Notes: generated from the letters alone by a model not told the origin. A stretch of DNA of 45,751 bases from Candidatus Poribacteria bacterium (GCA_022821065.1 JAJEEK010000036.1:1-45751), one strand, 5' to 3'; shown: positions 7,951-16,551, counted from the first letter of the stretch. Program-made: numbers and translations.

Positions 7951-7992
7951 AGTATACCACGAAATTATGACATGAATACAAAATTTGTATTC
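7951..7992 (-). promoter_or_regulatory. Perfect 9-1-9 palindrome over a possible promoter of the metallophosphoesterase gene
   Basis: GAATACAAA-A-TTTGTATTC at 7974-7992 is a perfect inverted repeat. On the minus strand TATACT (7956-7951) could be a -10, with TTGTAT (7981-7976) as a -35 at a long 19-bp spacing, inside the palindrome. A regulator bound here would occlude the polymerase. The palindrome is certain; the promoter is tentative. Confidence 0.45.
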
Positions 7993-8147
7993 TGTTAAAG
8001 TAGCAGCTCCGCCATCAATTCGCAAGATAACTTTCACATAAAAATTAAGATTATGCAACATTTAACGTGTATAATTAATGAAATTCCGTGATTTCCAATC
8101 TAAGCCGCCGCATTGCTTCTGGAGTGCCTCCGAACTTTAAATTTAAT

Positions 8148-8176
8148 TTGGCAATTGCCCAAAGATGTGGTATGCT
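8148..8176 (+). promoter_or_regulatory. Probable promoter of the glycosyltransferase/radical SAM genes
   Basis: TTGGCA (8148-8153), 17 bp, TATGCT (8171-8176), about 175 nt before the glycosyltransferase ATG. The rest of the 426-bp gap from 7933 to 8358 shows no gene; it holds the 9-1-9 palindrome and AT-rich sequence. Confidence 0.5.
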
Positions 8177-8358
8177 TATAACAGAGTCGATGAACAGATA
8201 GTCTGGTCTGTTACAGTTAATCTTCCTTATGCTGGATAAACCAGGATCCGCAAGAACGTGTCGTGTCTATACCTTAGAGCCGGCATTCGGAGGTTGGCGG
8301 CAGACGTGACGGTATCTGTTGCGATTTAACGGGTGCGAACCTATGGGATATTTGGCTT

Positions 8359-9444
8359 ATGGCAACGATTTTTTATAGCCTTTCCGGCGAGGGGCGCGGG
8401 CACGCAACGCGGGTTCGCGCTGTCGTTGAAGAGTTACGGAAACAGCATCGCGTCGTGATCTACGCACCCGGACACGCTTATGAACTGTTATCACCGGTCT
8501 ATAAGGAAACAGAAGTCGACATCCGACACATTCCCGGACTTGTGTTCTATTACAAGGAGTGCCCTACAACAGGCAGACGGCAACTTGATCCCTTCAAAAC
8601 AGGGATAGAAGGCTTAAACTACATCGCAGGCTACTCCGAACTTTCAAAACGGATACAAGACGACATCAAAGCCGAAACACCAGACTTAGTTATCACCGAT
8701 TTTGAACCTGCACTACCGAGAGTTGCAAGGCAAGTCGGTATCCCGTTCATCAGCCTCGATCACCAACACTTTTTGCTCGTCTCAGACTTAAGTAAACTCC
8801 CCGCTGATTTGCAACGGCACGCTTTTTTGATGGCACAAGTTGTACGCGGCTATTACCACGGACAGGTGCAGACCGTCGTTTCGTCGTTTTACTTTCCGCC
8901 ACTGAAACCGAACACACAGGATGTTTCGCAAATCGGTGTCTTACTGCGCGATGAGATCCTCCAGACGACTCCCGAACACGGTGAACACATCGTCGTCTAT
9001 TTGAGACGCTTCGGTTCACCAGAGGTCTTTCGGTCCCTTGAAGCCTGTGGTTGTGAGATGCGAATCTACGGACTCGGTGCGCAACGCTCGAACGGAAAAC
9101 TGAAATTCTGTGAAATTGACATGCATAGGTTCGTTGAAGATTTGGCAACCAGCCGCGCATTGATTAGCACCGCCGGCAACCAACTTATCGGTGAAGCACT
9201 TTACCTTGAGAAACCGGTACTCGCAATGCCGGAATACTGCAACCACGAACAGCGTATTAACGGGCATTTCCTTCAAGACTCTGGCGCAGGAATGACTGTT
9301 GGTATGGAACAGATGCAACCGCTATATACCCGCTACTTTATGGAACGCTGTGAGGAATTCCGATCACGCATTGACCGCAAAAATATTCACGGAAATACAA
9401 CCGCTTTAAACATTATCAACCGATATTTGCCAGGGACTACTTAG
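8359..9444 (+). CDS. Glycosyltransferase of the MJ1255/VC2487 type (GT28-like, GT-B fold)
   Basis: 361 residues, cytoplasmic or membrane-associated. The N-terminus FYSLSGEGRGHATR (residues 5-18) is the glycine-rich acceptor-side loop of the MurG-like GT-B group. The C-terminal half has an STAGNQLIGEALYLEKPVLA segment (about residues 271-290) that corresponds to the nucleotide-sugar-binding GG-x-x-[TS] region, followed by HEQRINGHFLQDSGAG. It probably transfers a sugar to a lipid or envelope acceptor. The start has only a weak GGGAT 10 nt upstream. The radical SAM gene follows after 15 nt, so the two are co-transcribed. Confidence 0.8.
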   Translation: MATIFYSLSGEGRGHATRVRAVVEELRKQHRVVIYAPGHAYELLSPVYKETEVDIRHIPGLVFYYKECPTTGRRQLDPFKTGIEGLNYIAGYSELSKRIQDDIKAETPDLVITDFEPALPRVARQVGIPFISLDHQHFLLVSDLSKLPADLQRHAFLMAQVVRGYYHGQVQTVVSSFYFPPLKPNTQDVSQIGVLLRDEILQTTPEHGEHIVVYLRRFGSPEVFRSLEACGCEMRIYGLGAQRSNGKLKFCEIDMHRFVEDLATSRALISTAGNQLIGEALYLEKPVLAMPEYCNHEQRINGHFLQDSGAGMTVGMEQMQPLYTRYFMERCEEFRSRIDRKNIHGNTTALNIINRYLPGTT

Positions 9445-9459
9445 AAGGAATTTATACTT

Positions 9460-10539
9460 ATGCGTCGGGGCTTATCATTTTTACCAACACTCTGGCGGAC
9501 ACACCGCCGTCAAACGACACTCCCCCGATTTTTGACATATACCGTGACCTTTTCGTGCAACGCACGTTGCATCATGTGCGACTCTTGGCGCAAACCTTCA
9601 CCGAACGATCTAAGCCTCCAAGAAATTGAAGACATATTTAATCAACTTCCGCAGATGGATGCGGTGCGGTTAACAGGCGGCGAACCGTTCGTACGGCGTG
9701 ATATGCTCGACATCGCACATATCACACAAGAGAAACTGCGTCCACTGATACTTCATGTCACCACGAATGGATTTTTAACCGATCGAATCGTCAAGTTCTG
9801 CGAAGAACGGAAACAGGACGTGCCGCTGAGTATGCTTATTTCAGTAGACGGAATGAAGGATAAACACAACGCCGTCCGCGGACACGATAAAGCTTGGGAT
9901 TTCATCGTCAAAACGCTTGAGACCCTCGCACCACGTCAGAAAGAATTGCGGATGAATCTCGCCGTGAATCAGACGATTGTTGATGCAGAAGGTGTCGAAC
10001 ACTACAAACGCCTGCGCGATTTCTTAAAACCGTTGGGGATTCGGAATAACGTCGTTATGGCATACGATGCCAGTGCAACCTATGATGTAAAAGATGAAGT
10101 CGAGGTCGCACCAACCGAAATCGGCGAGTTCGCAACGTTTGGCGAATTCACACAAGAACATCTGAAAGAGCTCTTTGATGAGATTGAAAAAGATTTACCG
10201 ACGTATCGGTTCTTAGACAGAATTGCGAAGAAGTACTATCTCCTCGGTATCCGAAATCGGTTGCTCGGCGATGGCGGTGTACCGAATCCGAAGTGCGTCG
10301 CGCTGAACGCACATCTCCGTATATTCCCTGACGGACGTGTACCGACTTGCCAGTTCAATACAACAAGTGTCGGAAACCTTCGCGATCAGAAATTTGAAGA
10401 ACTCTGGGGAAACGCGAACATTGAAGAACAACGCGATTGGGTCTATAAATGCCCAGGATGTTGGGCGGAGTGCGAAGTATTGCCGAGCGCGATTTACACG
10501 GCGGATTTGCTAAAACAGACGCTGTTGCCTATTAAATAG
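9460..10539 (+). CDS. Radical SAM/SPASM domain protein
   Basis: 359 residues. The radical SAM cluster motif is Cys33-x3-Cys37-x2-Cys40 (CNARCIMC), followed by the LTGGEPFVR SAM-binding motif (about residues 72-80). The C-terminal SPASM-type domain has further cysteines: KCVALNAHLRIFPDGRVPTCQF, then CPGCWAEC, probably binding one or two auxiliary 4Fe-4S clusters. Such proteins modify peptides, sugars or lipids. No RiPP precursor gene is visible beside it, and the glycosyltransferase neighbour suggests envelope-glycan or lipid chemistry. AGAAGGA precedes the ATG. It converges with the M48 protease gene downstream. Confidence 0.85.
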   Translation: MRRGLSFLPTLWRTHRRQTTLPRFLTYTVTFSCNARCIMCDSWRKPSPNDLSLQEIEDIFNQLPQMDAVRLTGGEPFVRRDMLDIAHITQEKLRPLILHVTTNGFLTDRIVKFCEERKQDVPLSMLISVDGMKDKHNAVRGHDKAWDFIVKTLETLAPRQKELRMNLAVNQTIVDAEGVEHYKRLRDFLKPLGIRNNVVMAYDASATYDVKDEVEVAPTEIGEFATFGEFTQEHLKELFDEIEKDLPTYRFLDRIAKKYYLLGIRNRLLGDGGVPNPKCVALNAHLRIFPDGRVPTCQFNTTSVGNLRDQKFEELWGNANIEEQRDWVYKCPGCWAECEVLPSAIYTADLLKQTLLPIK

Positions 10540-10580
10540 GTATACGAGCTGCTTCCTATAAACAGATACAGACACTTTTT

Positions 10581-11417
10581 CTATTGTCCGAGCCTCCGCT
10601 TTACAACTTGGAAATCGGAGGTGTCGCGTCGAAGTCCTGATTTCGGAGGCAAGTTCTTGACATGAGACCGGACGTTTATGATCCGTTCGTTATGTACCGG
10701 GTGTGTAGAGATTAATCTCTCTAAGGTAGAGGGTTCTCTTTTCTGTAAGGTCTGTAAGGTTTTAAAGAAATCGGTGGCACCTTCTGGCGAAATACCAGCA
10801 TCGTAGATATTCTGCACACCATAAAAATCCGACTCCCGCTCGTTATCGCGACTGTACCGAAAGAGCAACCCGGCTGCAATAATCTCCGTGATTAACTTTC
10901 GCGCCTCACCGGAGTCCTCGTCCAAAATTATCCGTTTTACGATTTCAATCCCGTAAACCTTCGTGAGTCGTTTCATAGAGTGCCGACCAACAATATGCCC
11001 AATTTCATGTCCCAACACGAACGCCAATTCCGATTCTGTTTTTGCCATCCGAATGAGATCAAGGTGGATATATATAAACCCACCCGGCACTGCGTAGGCG
11101 TTGACCCCTTTCTTATCGACGACTTTGAACGTATAAGGGATATTGCTCCGTTTACTGTGGCGCACCAGTGACTGTCCAAGTGTGTTGATATAGTTTGTTA
11201 CAACCGGGTCCCTGTAAAGTTTCACCTTTCTCTCATGTTCTGCGACGTACGCTTTACCGAATTGTAGCTCCTCAGCGTCGGTAAAGATGTTGATGTCGCT
11301 TAACGCCTTGACAAGTGGCGTGCTGCATCCGGTAGGGAAAGTTAGCATTAGCGCAAGTACGGTTGCAGCGATACACGATGATGTCAATTTTGAGGACCGG
11401 TTATAAATGGGTTTCAT
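10581..11417 (-). CDS. M48-family zinc metalloprotease, lipoprotein
   Basis: 278 residues. A lipoprotein signal ends in FPTGC with Cys31 as the lipidation site, placing it in the periplasm anchored to a membrane. The zinc motif is HEIGH (His137, Glu138, His141), with a downstream ESDFYG supplying the third ligand (Glu). This is the BepA/LoiP/YggG-like group of outer-membrane quality-control proteases. It starts 3 nt after the stop of the upstream PhyH gene and has no clear ribosome site of its own, so it is probably translationally coupled. Its linkage to the PhyH genes has no obvious functional meaning. Confidence 0.85.
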   Translation of the reverse strand: MKPIYNRSSKLTSSCIAATVLALMLTFPTGCSTPLVKALSDINIFTDAEELQFGKAYVAEHERKVKLYRDPVVTNYINTLGQSLVRHSKRSNIPYTFKVVDKKGVNAYAVPGGFIYIHLDLIRMAKTESELAFVLGHEIGHIVGRHSMKRLTKVYGIEIVKRIILDEDSGEARKLITEIIAAGLLFRYSRDNERESDFYGVQNIYDAGISPEGATDFFKTLQTLQKREPSTLERLISTHPVHNERIINVRSHVKNLPPKSGLRRDTSDFQVVKRRLGQ

Positions 11418-11420
11418 ATT

Positions 11421-12272
11421 TTACTCGGATTCTGGAATCGGTAAAACATCGCGATAGACGGGTTCCATCTTTTCGGAGTATGTATCCCCCCGAACCCATA
11501 TCGCAGGACGGATATTTTTCCTATGCGGTATACGTTCTGCATCTCCACTAATATAGTGTGCGACATTACAACGCCGAAAACGTCCACTGTGGTTATCCGT
11601 GCTTTTATGGAGGAGTCGGTTGTCGAAAAAAATCACACTTCCGGGTGGTACTTCAACAGCAACGCCATCTTCGTCCTTAGCATCGCGCGCTATTTTAAAC
11701 TCTGCCTGTTGGGAGCCTTCAAGGTCCTCATGCTTAAGAATGCCATATTTGTGGCTACCGGGGATAACGTAGAGACATCCATTCTCTTTGTCAGCGGCAT
11801 CAATCGCTGTCCACGTGCCGACGGTCATTTCAGTTTTGTACTGATGGTTGAAATACCATTTGTCCTGATGCCACGGGAACCCTAAGCCAATCTTCGGTGA
11901 TTTCCAGATATACAGATTGTTAAGACCCAGTATGTTTGGACCGAGGAGGTCAACGATCGGATCCGTGAGGCGCGCATCACGAACACGTGCGAGGAACTCA
12001 GGGATGTAACAACTCACATGATGGATTTTGTGCATCGCGTGGATACCCGATGCTTCAACTTTGCCATCTCTCACTAAGGCGTTTTCATTGATATTCGCTT
12101 TCGGGAACAGTCGTTTTCCTACGGCAATATCGTCAGCGACGTGTCGTAGGATGTCGTTTTCTGCTTCCGTGAAAACGTCGTAACGGACAAAATACCCGTT
12201 TTCGTCCCAAGAAGATCGTTCTTCAGGTGTTATGGCAAATTTCTGTTCTGATTGTGCTGTATTTCTGTCCAT
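11421..12272 (-). CDS. Phytanoyl-CoA dioxygenase (PhyH) family protein, copy 4
   Basis: 283 residues, cytoplasmic, Fe(II)/2-oxoglutarate-dependent oxygenase fold. The iron ligands are His135-x-Asp137 (GFPWHQDKWYF) and His222 (RLLHKSTDN), with an arginine in GRFRR for 2-oxoglutarate. GCLYVIPGSHK (166-175) is the family's core strand. Its ATG shares a base with the stop of copy 3 (TAATG) and AGGAGG stands in front, so the two are coupled. The paralogues differ mainly in the first 25 residues, the segment after the HQD motif and the C-terminus, where substrate choice would lie. The substrate is unknown. Confidence 0.9.
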   Translation of the reverse strand: MDRNTAQSEQKFAITPEERSSWDENGYFVRYDVFTEAENDILRHVADDIAVGKRLFPKANINENALVRDGKVEASGIHAMHKIHHVSCYIPEFLARVRDARLTDPIVDLLGPNILGLNNLYIWKSPKIGLGFPWHQDKWYFNHQYKTEMTVGTWTAIDAADKENGCLYVIPGSHKYGILKHEDLEGSQQAEFKIARDAKDEDGVAVEVPPGSVIFFDNRLLHKSTDNHSGRFRRCNVAHYISGDAERIPHRKNIRPAIWVRGDTYSEKMEPVYRDVLPIPESE

Positions 12273-13135
12273 TAATCCTCCTGTTCTTCTGGAATAGGCA
12301 AAGCGTCACGATAGACAGGTTCCATCTTTTCGGAGTATGTATCCCCCCGAACCCACATCACCGGTTTGATATGATTTATGTTCTTATACGGCAGCCGTTC
12401 TGAATCCGCACTGATATAATGCGCGACACTACACCTGCGAAAACGGACACTGTGGTTATCCGTACTTTTATGGAGGAGTCGGTTATCGAAAAAAATCACA
12501 CTTCCGGGCGGGACTTCAACAGCGATACCGTCTTCGTCCTTGGCACCGCGCGCGCTCTTAAACTCGTTCTGTTGCGATCCCTCAAGCTCCTCATGCTCAA
12601 GAACGCCGTCCTTGTGGCTACCCGGGATAACGTAGAGGCACCCATTATCTACATCTGATGCGTCAATAGCACTCCACGTGCCGACGGTCTTGTCCGTTTT
12701 ATACTGCCTGTTGAAATACCATCTATCTTGATGCCACGGAAAACCGAGACCGATCTCTGGCGGCTTCCAGATATACAAATTGTTAAGACCCAGTATGTTT
12801 GGACCAATTAAGTCAACAACCGGATCGGTGAGACGCGGGTCACGTGTGCGTTCAAGGAATTCAGGTGAATAATTGTTTATATGGTGGATACAATGCATCG
12901 CGTAGGTCCCCGATGCTTCAGTTTTTCCATCTCTGACTAACGCATTTTGGTGGATATTTTTCGCACGGAAAGGTCGTTTCCCGGTGGCGATGTCATCCGC
13001 AATTTGTGCTAAGAAGTCGTTCTCTTCTTTCGTAAAAACATCGTAACGGATAAAGTAACCGTTCACTTCCCAAGAGATCCGTTCTTCTGCGCTCAGTCTA
13101 AATTTCCGTTCTTCAGGAGTTGTCTTTATACTCAT
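12272..13135 (-). CDS. Phytanoyl-CoA dioxygenase (PhyH) family protein, copy 3
   Basis: 287 residues from the ATG at 13135 (MSIKTTPEERKF), which aligns with the other copies' starts and has AAAGGAA about 10 nt upstream. An upstream in-frame start would overlap the pectate lyase gene by 47 nt and adds unrelated sequence. The iron triad is intact: HQD in GFPWHQDRWYF and His in RLLHKSTDNHS. It is closest to copy 4 (shared RPF/ENALVRDG, NNYSPEFL-like and VSCYIPEFL-like blocks), so the pair is probably a recent duplication. It lies 7 nt after the pectate lyase stop. Confidence 0.9.
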   Translation of the reverse strand: MSIKTTPEERKFRLSAEERISWEVNGYFIRYDVFTKEENDFLAQIADDIATGKRPFRAKNIHQNALVRDGKTEASGTYAMHCIHHINNYSPEFLERTRDPRLTDPVVDLIGPNILGLNNLYIWKPPEIGLGFPWHQDRWYFNRQYKTDKTVGTWSAIDASDVDNGCLYVIPGSHKDGVLEHEELEGSQQNEFKSARGAKDEDGIAVEVPPGSVIFFDNRLLHKSTDNHSVRFRRCSVAHYISADSERLPYKNINHIKPVMWVRGDTYSEKMEPVYRDALPIPEEQED

Positions 13136-13142
13136 GCGTCGG

Positions 13143-14189
13143 TTATTCCTTTGGGAACTTGTGCTTTTCTCTCCATCGTGGGTAGTCATCTGCGAGGAGC
13201 TTGGCAGCCCAGCTACCGTAGTAGTCGTATCCGCCGCGGCGTTCCTGACTGATCTCGGATAACGCGTAACGGACCACCGAATCGCGGTCGAGAAAGATTG
13301 GACGGTTGCTGCCGAGTTCGTAGAAACGCGCCCACAACGGTCCCGCGTCGGGATCCGCTACGATCCGTTTATCGTCCTCTCCCTCTGCATCAGTGAACTC
13401 GTCAAAACGCATACCGTGGATCGCAACGCTCCTGAACCACTCAACGGCTCCTTCGACAGCGGCGATGATCTCTGGTGTGGGTTCTTCAAGTGACATCAGG
13501 AATCGCACGACACGGACGCTTTCGGCACCTGAGATCGACGGCGGCTCATAAGAACGTGCCCACGCAGGCGCGAGCGTTTTCTCATCATGTTGCGCACACC
13601 AGGCTGTGCGTTTACCGTTCTGCTTGATTTGCGTGCGCAGAACGCAGGCAATGCCTTTGGTTAAAGCCACTTCAACCTTCGTGCGGGCCTCCGTTTTCAG
13701 GAACCAATAGTCGGAAGATTCAGAGACATCTCGGAGAAGTCCGAGAATGCGGGACATAACATTGTCATTGAACGTGATGTGACGATGGTAACTTTTGCTT
13801 GGCGGATAATACTGTGGCCACCCGCCATTCGGATATTGCGCTTCAAGGATATGAGAAAGACCTTTGAGAAATGCTTGTTCGTAGCGTGGCTCGTTTGTCG
13901 CACGAAACGCACGGGCAAGAAACCGGAGTTCGTCAATAGTCGCACCGTTGTCGAACGTTGCGTGCAGATCCTCGATTTTACCATCAAACGGCTCAGATGC
14001 TGTGTCTCTAATCTTGGGCCAACCGCCGTGCGGTGTCTGCCAAGTCAGAACGTTGTCGGCAATACGGCGACCCTCCTCGCTCTGGAACCATTCAAGAGAC
14101 TGTTTCGCATATCGGGAAGAAACGTTTGCATCGGCAGATGATAGAAACAAAAGAAGCAAGATATAGACGGTCATAAATCGTAGTTTCAT
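13143..14189 (-). CDS. Secreted PL10-family pectate lyase
   Basis: About 348 residues from the ATG at 14189, chosen because GGAGGGA lies 5 nt upstream and the signal peptide (MKLRFMTVYILLLLFLSSADA) then begins at residue 1. PL10 marks are WQTPHGGWPK, the TFDNGATIDELRFLARAF block, NGGWPQYYP and the Asn-Asp segment HITFNDNVM, characteristic of the alpha/alpha toroid fold with calcium-assisted beta-elimination of polygalacturonate. It would act outside the cytoplasm on pectin-like, uronic-acid-rich polysaccharide. It sits between PhyH copies 2 and 3 in one run. The link may be degradation of modified polysaccharide, but that is inference. Confidence 0.88.
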   Translation of the reverse strand: MKLRFMTVYILLLLFLSSADANVSSRYAKQSLEWFQSEEGRRIADNVLTWQTPHGGWPKIRDTASEPFDGKIEDLHATFDNGATIDELRFLARAFRATNEPRYEQAFLKGLSHILEAQYPNGGWPQYYPPSKSYHRHITFNDNVMSRILGLLRDVSESSDYWFLKTEARTKVEVALTKGIACVLRTQIKQNGKRTAWCAQHDEKTLAPAWARSYEPPSISGAESVRVVRFLMSLEEPTPEIIAAVEGAVEWFRSVAIHGMRFDEFTDAEGEDDKRIVADPDAGPLWARFYELGSNRPIFLDRDSVVRYALSEISQERRGGYDYYGSWAAKLLADDYPRWREKHKFPKE

Positions 14190-14209
14190 CAGAATCCCTC
14201 CGTTGGGAG

Positions 14210-15067
14210 TCAATCAGATTCTAAAATCGGTATAACGTCATGTTGAACTTCATCTCCCATACCGGGGTAGGTTTTACCTCGAATCCACATCGGGGGTCGT
14301 TTTTTATTAATAGCCTCAGGGCGTGTCCATTCTCCTTTCGCATTCATATAATGTGCGATGTTTGCGCGCCTGAAACGTTCGCTGTGATTATCCGTGCTTT
14401 TATGGAGGACTTGGCTATTGAACCAGATGACCGCACCCGCAGGGACTTCTACCGCAACGCCATCTTCATCACGAGCCCCTTCTGCCTGTTTAAACTCCCC
14501 TTGTTGTGAGCCTTCGAGGTCCTTATGGTCACGAACACCCTGCTTATGGCTGCCGGGGATAACGTGGAGACACCCGTTCTCTTTATCTGCGTCATCAATC
14601 GCAGACCATGTTGCGACGGTCGTTCCGGTTTTATACTGATGGTTAAAATACCATTTATCTTGATGCCACGGGAAACCGAGCCCGATCTTTGGCGGCTTCC
14701 AGATATAGAGGTTGTTGAGACCGAGCAGATCGGGACCGAGGATGTCAACAGCGGGATCGGTGAGCCGTGGGTCGCGCGTACGCGCAAGGAATTCTGGGCA
14801 ATTACAACTCACATACTGGATATTGTGCATTGCATGGACACCTTGTGCTTCAATTTTACCGTCTCTGACTAAAGCGTTTTCAAAGATATGATATTCCGGG
14901 AAAGGTCGCTTTCCATCAACAATGTCATCAGCGATTTGCGCTAAGATGTCGTTTTCTTCTTTTGTAAAAACGTCGTAACGGACAAAGTACCCGTTCTCGT
15001 CCCACGAGGCGCGTTCCTCAGGTGTCAGTCTAAATTTCCGTTCTTCAGATGTTGTGTTTGTGTTCAC
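14210..15067 (-). CDS. Phytanoyl-CoA dioxygenase (PhyH) family protein, copy 2
   Basis: 285 residues from a GTG at 15067 that has CAGGAG 5 nt upstream; the longer frame from a TTG at 15085 would run through that ribosome site. The iron triad is present (GFPWHQDKWYF and VLHKSTDNHS). It differs from the other copies in having AVIWFNSQ instead of SVIFFDNR before the distal histidine, and a C-terminal NAKGEWTRPEAINKKRPPM stretch, which suggests a different substrate pocket. The pectate lyase start follows after 20 nt. Confidence 0.9.
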   Translation of the reverse strand: MNTNTTSEERKFRLTPEERASWDENGYFVRYDVFTKEENDILAQIADDIVDGKRPFPEYHIFENALVRDGKIEAQGVHAMHNIQYVSCNCPEFLARTRDPRLTDPAVDILGPDLLGLNNLYIWKPPKIGLGFPWHQDKWYFNHQYKTGTTVATWSAIDDADKENGCLHVIPGSHKQGVRDHKDLEGSQQGEFKQAEGARDEDGVAVEVPAGAVIWFNSQVLHKSTDNHSERFRRANIAHYMNAKGEWTRPEAINKKRPPMWIRGKTYPGMGDEVQHDVIPILESD

Positions 15068-15124
15068 GTATGCTCCTGTTAACAAATGTTATATCACACG
15101 ATCAGCCGTTGACTTTGCTGTATT

Positions 15125-15976
15125 TTATTGGGGTTCTGTAATGGGTAGAGGGTCATGGTAGACACCCTCAAACAGCGTCGGGTATATTTTACCGCGAACC
15201 CACATAAGCGGACGCAAATAATTTTTATGCGGTACCCGTTCTGCCTTTGCGCTGATATAATGTGCGATGTTACTACGGCGAAAACCTTCAGTATTATTAT
15301 CGGTACTCTTATGGAGGATCCGATTGTCGAAGAAGATGACGCTTCCGGGTGGAATTTCGACAGCGACCCCATCTTCGTCCTTCGCACCGACTGCCTCCCT
15401 AAACTCCTGTTGCTGTGAACCTTCAAGATCAACATGCTCAAGAATGCCGGTTTTATGGCTACCCGGAATCACGTATAAACAGCCATTCTCTACAGTTGCG
15501 GCATCAATAGCCGTCCACGTGCCGACTGTCGTTTCGGTTATAAACTGGGGACGCGTATACCATCTATCTTGATGCCACGGGAAACCGAGCCCGATCTTTG
15601 GCGGTTTCCAGATATAGAGACTATTGAGACCGAGGATATCGGGACCGAGGAGGTCAACAACGGGGTCAGTGAGACGTGGATCACGTGAACGTTCAAGGAA
15701 CTCAGCGGAATAACAACTCATTTGGTGGATACTGTGCATCGCATAGATACCAGACGCTTCAACTTTTCCGTCTCTCACCAAGGCGTTTTGAAAGATACGA
15801 TGGTCAGGGAAGGGGATTTTTCCGAGAGCGATGTCATCAGCAACTCGGCTTAAAAGGGCGTTTTCTTCTTCGGTAAAAATGCCGTGCCGGACAAAGTATC
15901 CGTTCTCGTTCCACTGTTCGAGTTCACCAGCAGTTAGTTTAAATTTTCGTTCCTCGGGTGTTGTACGTTTATTCAC
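15125..15976 (-). CDS. Phytanoyl-CoA dioxygenase (PhyH) family protein, copy 1
   Basis: 283 residues with a GTG start at 15976 preceded by AAGGA at 8 nt. The triad is GFPWHQDRWYT with HQD, and RILHKSTDNN with the distal His. The segment after HQD (RPQFITETTVGTWTAID) departs from the FN-HQYKT consensus of the other copies. It starts 11 nt after the DUF2283 gene's stop, so it may be read from that upstream pair's promoter; no separate promoter is obvious. Confidence 0.9.
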   Translation of the reverse strand: MNKRTTPEERKFKLTAGELEQWNENGYFVRHGIFTEEENALLSRVADDIALGKIPFPDHRIFQNALVRDGKVEASGIYAMHSIHQMSCYSAEFLERSRDPRLTDPVVDLLGPDILGLNSLYIWKPPKIGLGFPWHQDRWYTRPQFITETTVGTWTAIDAATVENGCLYVIPGSHKTGILEHVDLEGSQQQEFREAVGAKDEDGVAVEIPPGSVIFFDNRILHKSTDNNTEGFRRSNIAHYISAKAERVPHKNYLRPLMWVRGKIYPTLFEGVYHDPLPITEPQ

Positions 15977-15987
15977 TGATTCTGTCC

Positions 15988-16230
15988 TTACTGGCGGATA
16001 TCTGCTTGCTTTTCCAACACTTGGCTACGTGTTGTATAGCCAAGTGGCACATAAGACAAATTAGGCAAATCGGTGTGTTGTTCGGCGTGCTCAATAGTCA
16101 TTGAGACTAAATTTCCGGAAGCGTCGACATCAATGTAAATATTCTCGCTAATTTCCTTTGTTTCAACAACATCACGTGTTGAAAACTCAATTAACGCTGT
16201 ATCTGTGTCATGAAAATATTTCACCGTCAT
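15988..16230 (-). CDS. DUF2283 domain protein, antitoxin-like
   Basis: 80 residues matching DUF2283: MTVKYFHDTDTALIEFS, then ETKEISENIYIDVDASGN and LVSMTIEHAEQ. DUF2283 proteins are small, beta-rich and usually partnered with a small DUF4258-like or otherwise toxin-like protein. Here the partner lies directly upstream with a 4-nt overlap (16227-16230). The pair is probably a toxin-antitoxin-like module, although biochemical proof for the family is scarce. Confidence 0.75.
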   Translation of the reverse strand: MTVKYFHDTDTALIEFSTRDVVETKEISENIYIDVDASGNLVSMTIEHAEQHTDLPNLSYVPLGYTTRSQVLEKQADIRQ

Positions 16231-16469
16231 TGCGGCCCTCCCTCGAAATTTCTGTCGAAGAAAGCATTATGAACTGTTTCTCCATCTTCAAGCAGAATAA
16301 CTCTAAGAAATCTGTCCTCTTCTTCAATCTTTTTCCATTTTCTTATTCTGCCATCTGACTGCACTTCTGTATGTGTAGGGTTCTTAATAGTAGCTTCGAT
16401 CCATTCAATCTTGATTCTGGCACGATCTGGCTTTTTGCGCGAATCAAGGAAATATTGAGTTGACTTCAA
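16227..16469 (-). CDS. DUF4258-like small protein, partner of DUF2283
   Basis: 80 residues. The pattern YFLDSRKKPDRARIKIEWIE, KNPTHTEVQSDGRIRKWKKI and FLRVILLEDGETVHNAFFDR recurs beside DUF2283 genes and resembles the RelE/BrnT-like DUF4258 group, the presumed toxin. The best start is a TTG at 16469; no strong ribosome site is seen, only a GGAG 14 nt away. The 4-nt overlap with the DUF2283 gene supports a two-gene operon. Confidence 0.65.
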   Translation of the reverse strand: MKSTQYFLDSRKKPDRARIKIEWIEATIKNPTHTEVQSDGRIRKWKKIEEEDRFLRVILLEDGETVHNAFFDRNFEGGPQ

Positions 16470-16510
16470 GGCTCTACAATGGTCTCCGTCCTACAGAATC
16501 TCTAAGGGCG

Positions 16511-16542
16511 TGTCTGTAGCTGCCGTTGGGCAACTACAGACA
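16511..16542. repeat. Strong hairpin between the DUF1326 gene and the DUF4258-like gene
   Basis: Perfect 9-bp arms TGTCTGTAG / CTACAGACA enclose a mismatch, a second TGCC/GGCA stem and a GTTG loop. It lies just past the stop of the DUF1326 gene (minus strand) but has no T-tract on either side, so it is not a standard terminator. It may stabilise a 3' end or be a REP-like repeat. Confidence 0.5.
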
Positions 16543-16551
16543 TTCAATATG

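Noticed and set aside
11421..12272. PhyH copies as true phytanoyl-CoA hydroxylases
   Set aside because: The iron triad is conserved across a very broad superfamily; no phytol or CoA pathway genes are near, so only the family name is justified.
16511..16542. Hairpin as a rho-independent terminator of the DUF1326 gene
   Set aside because: No run of T follows on either strand, so I list it only as a hairpin.
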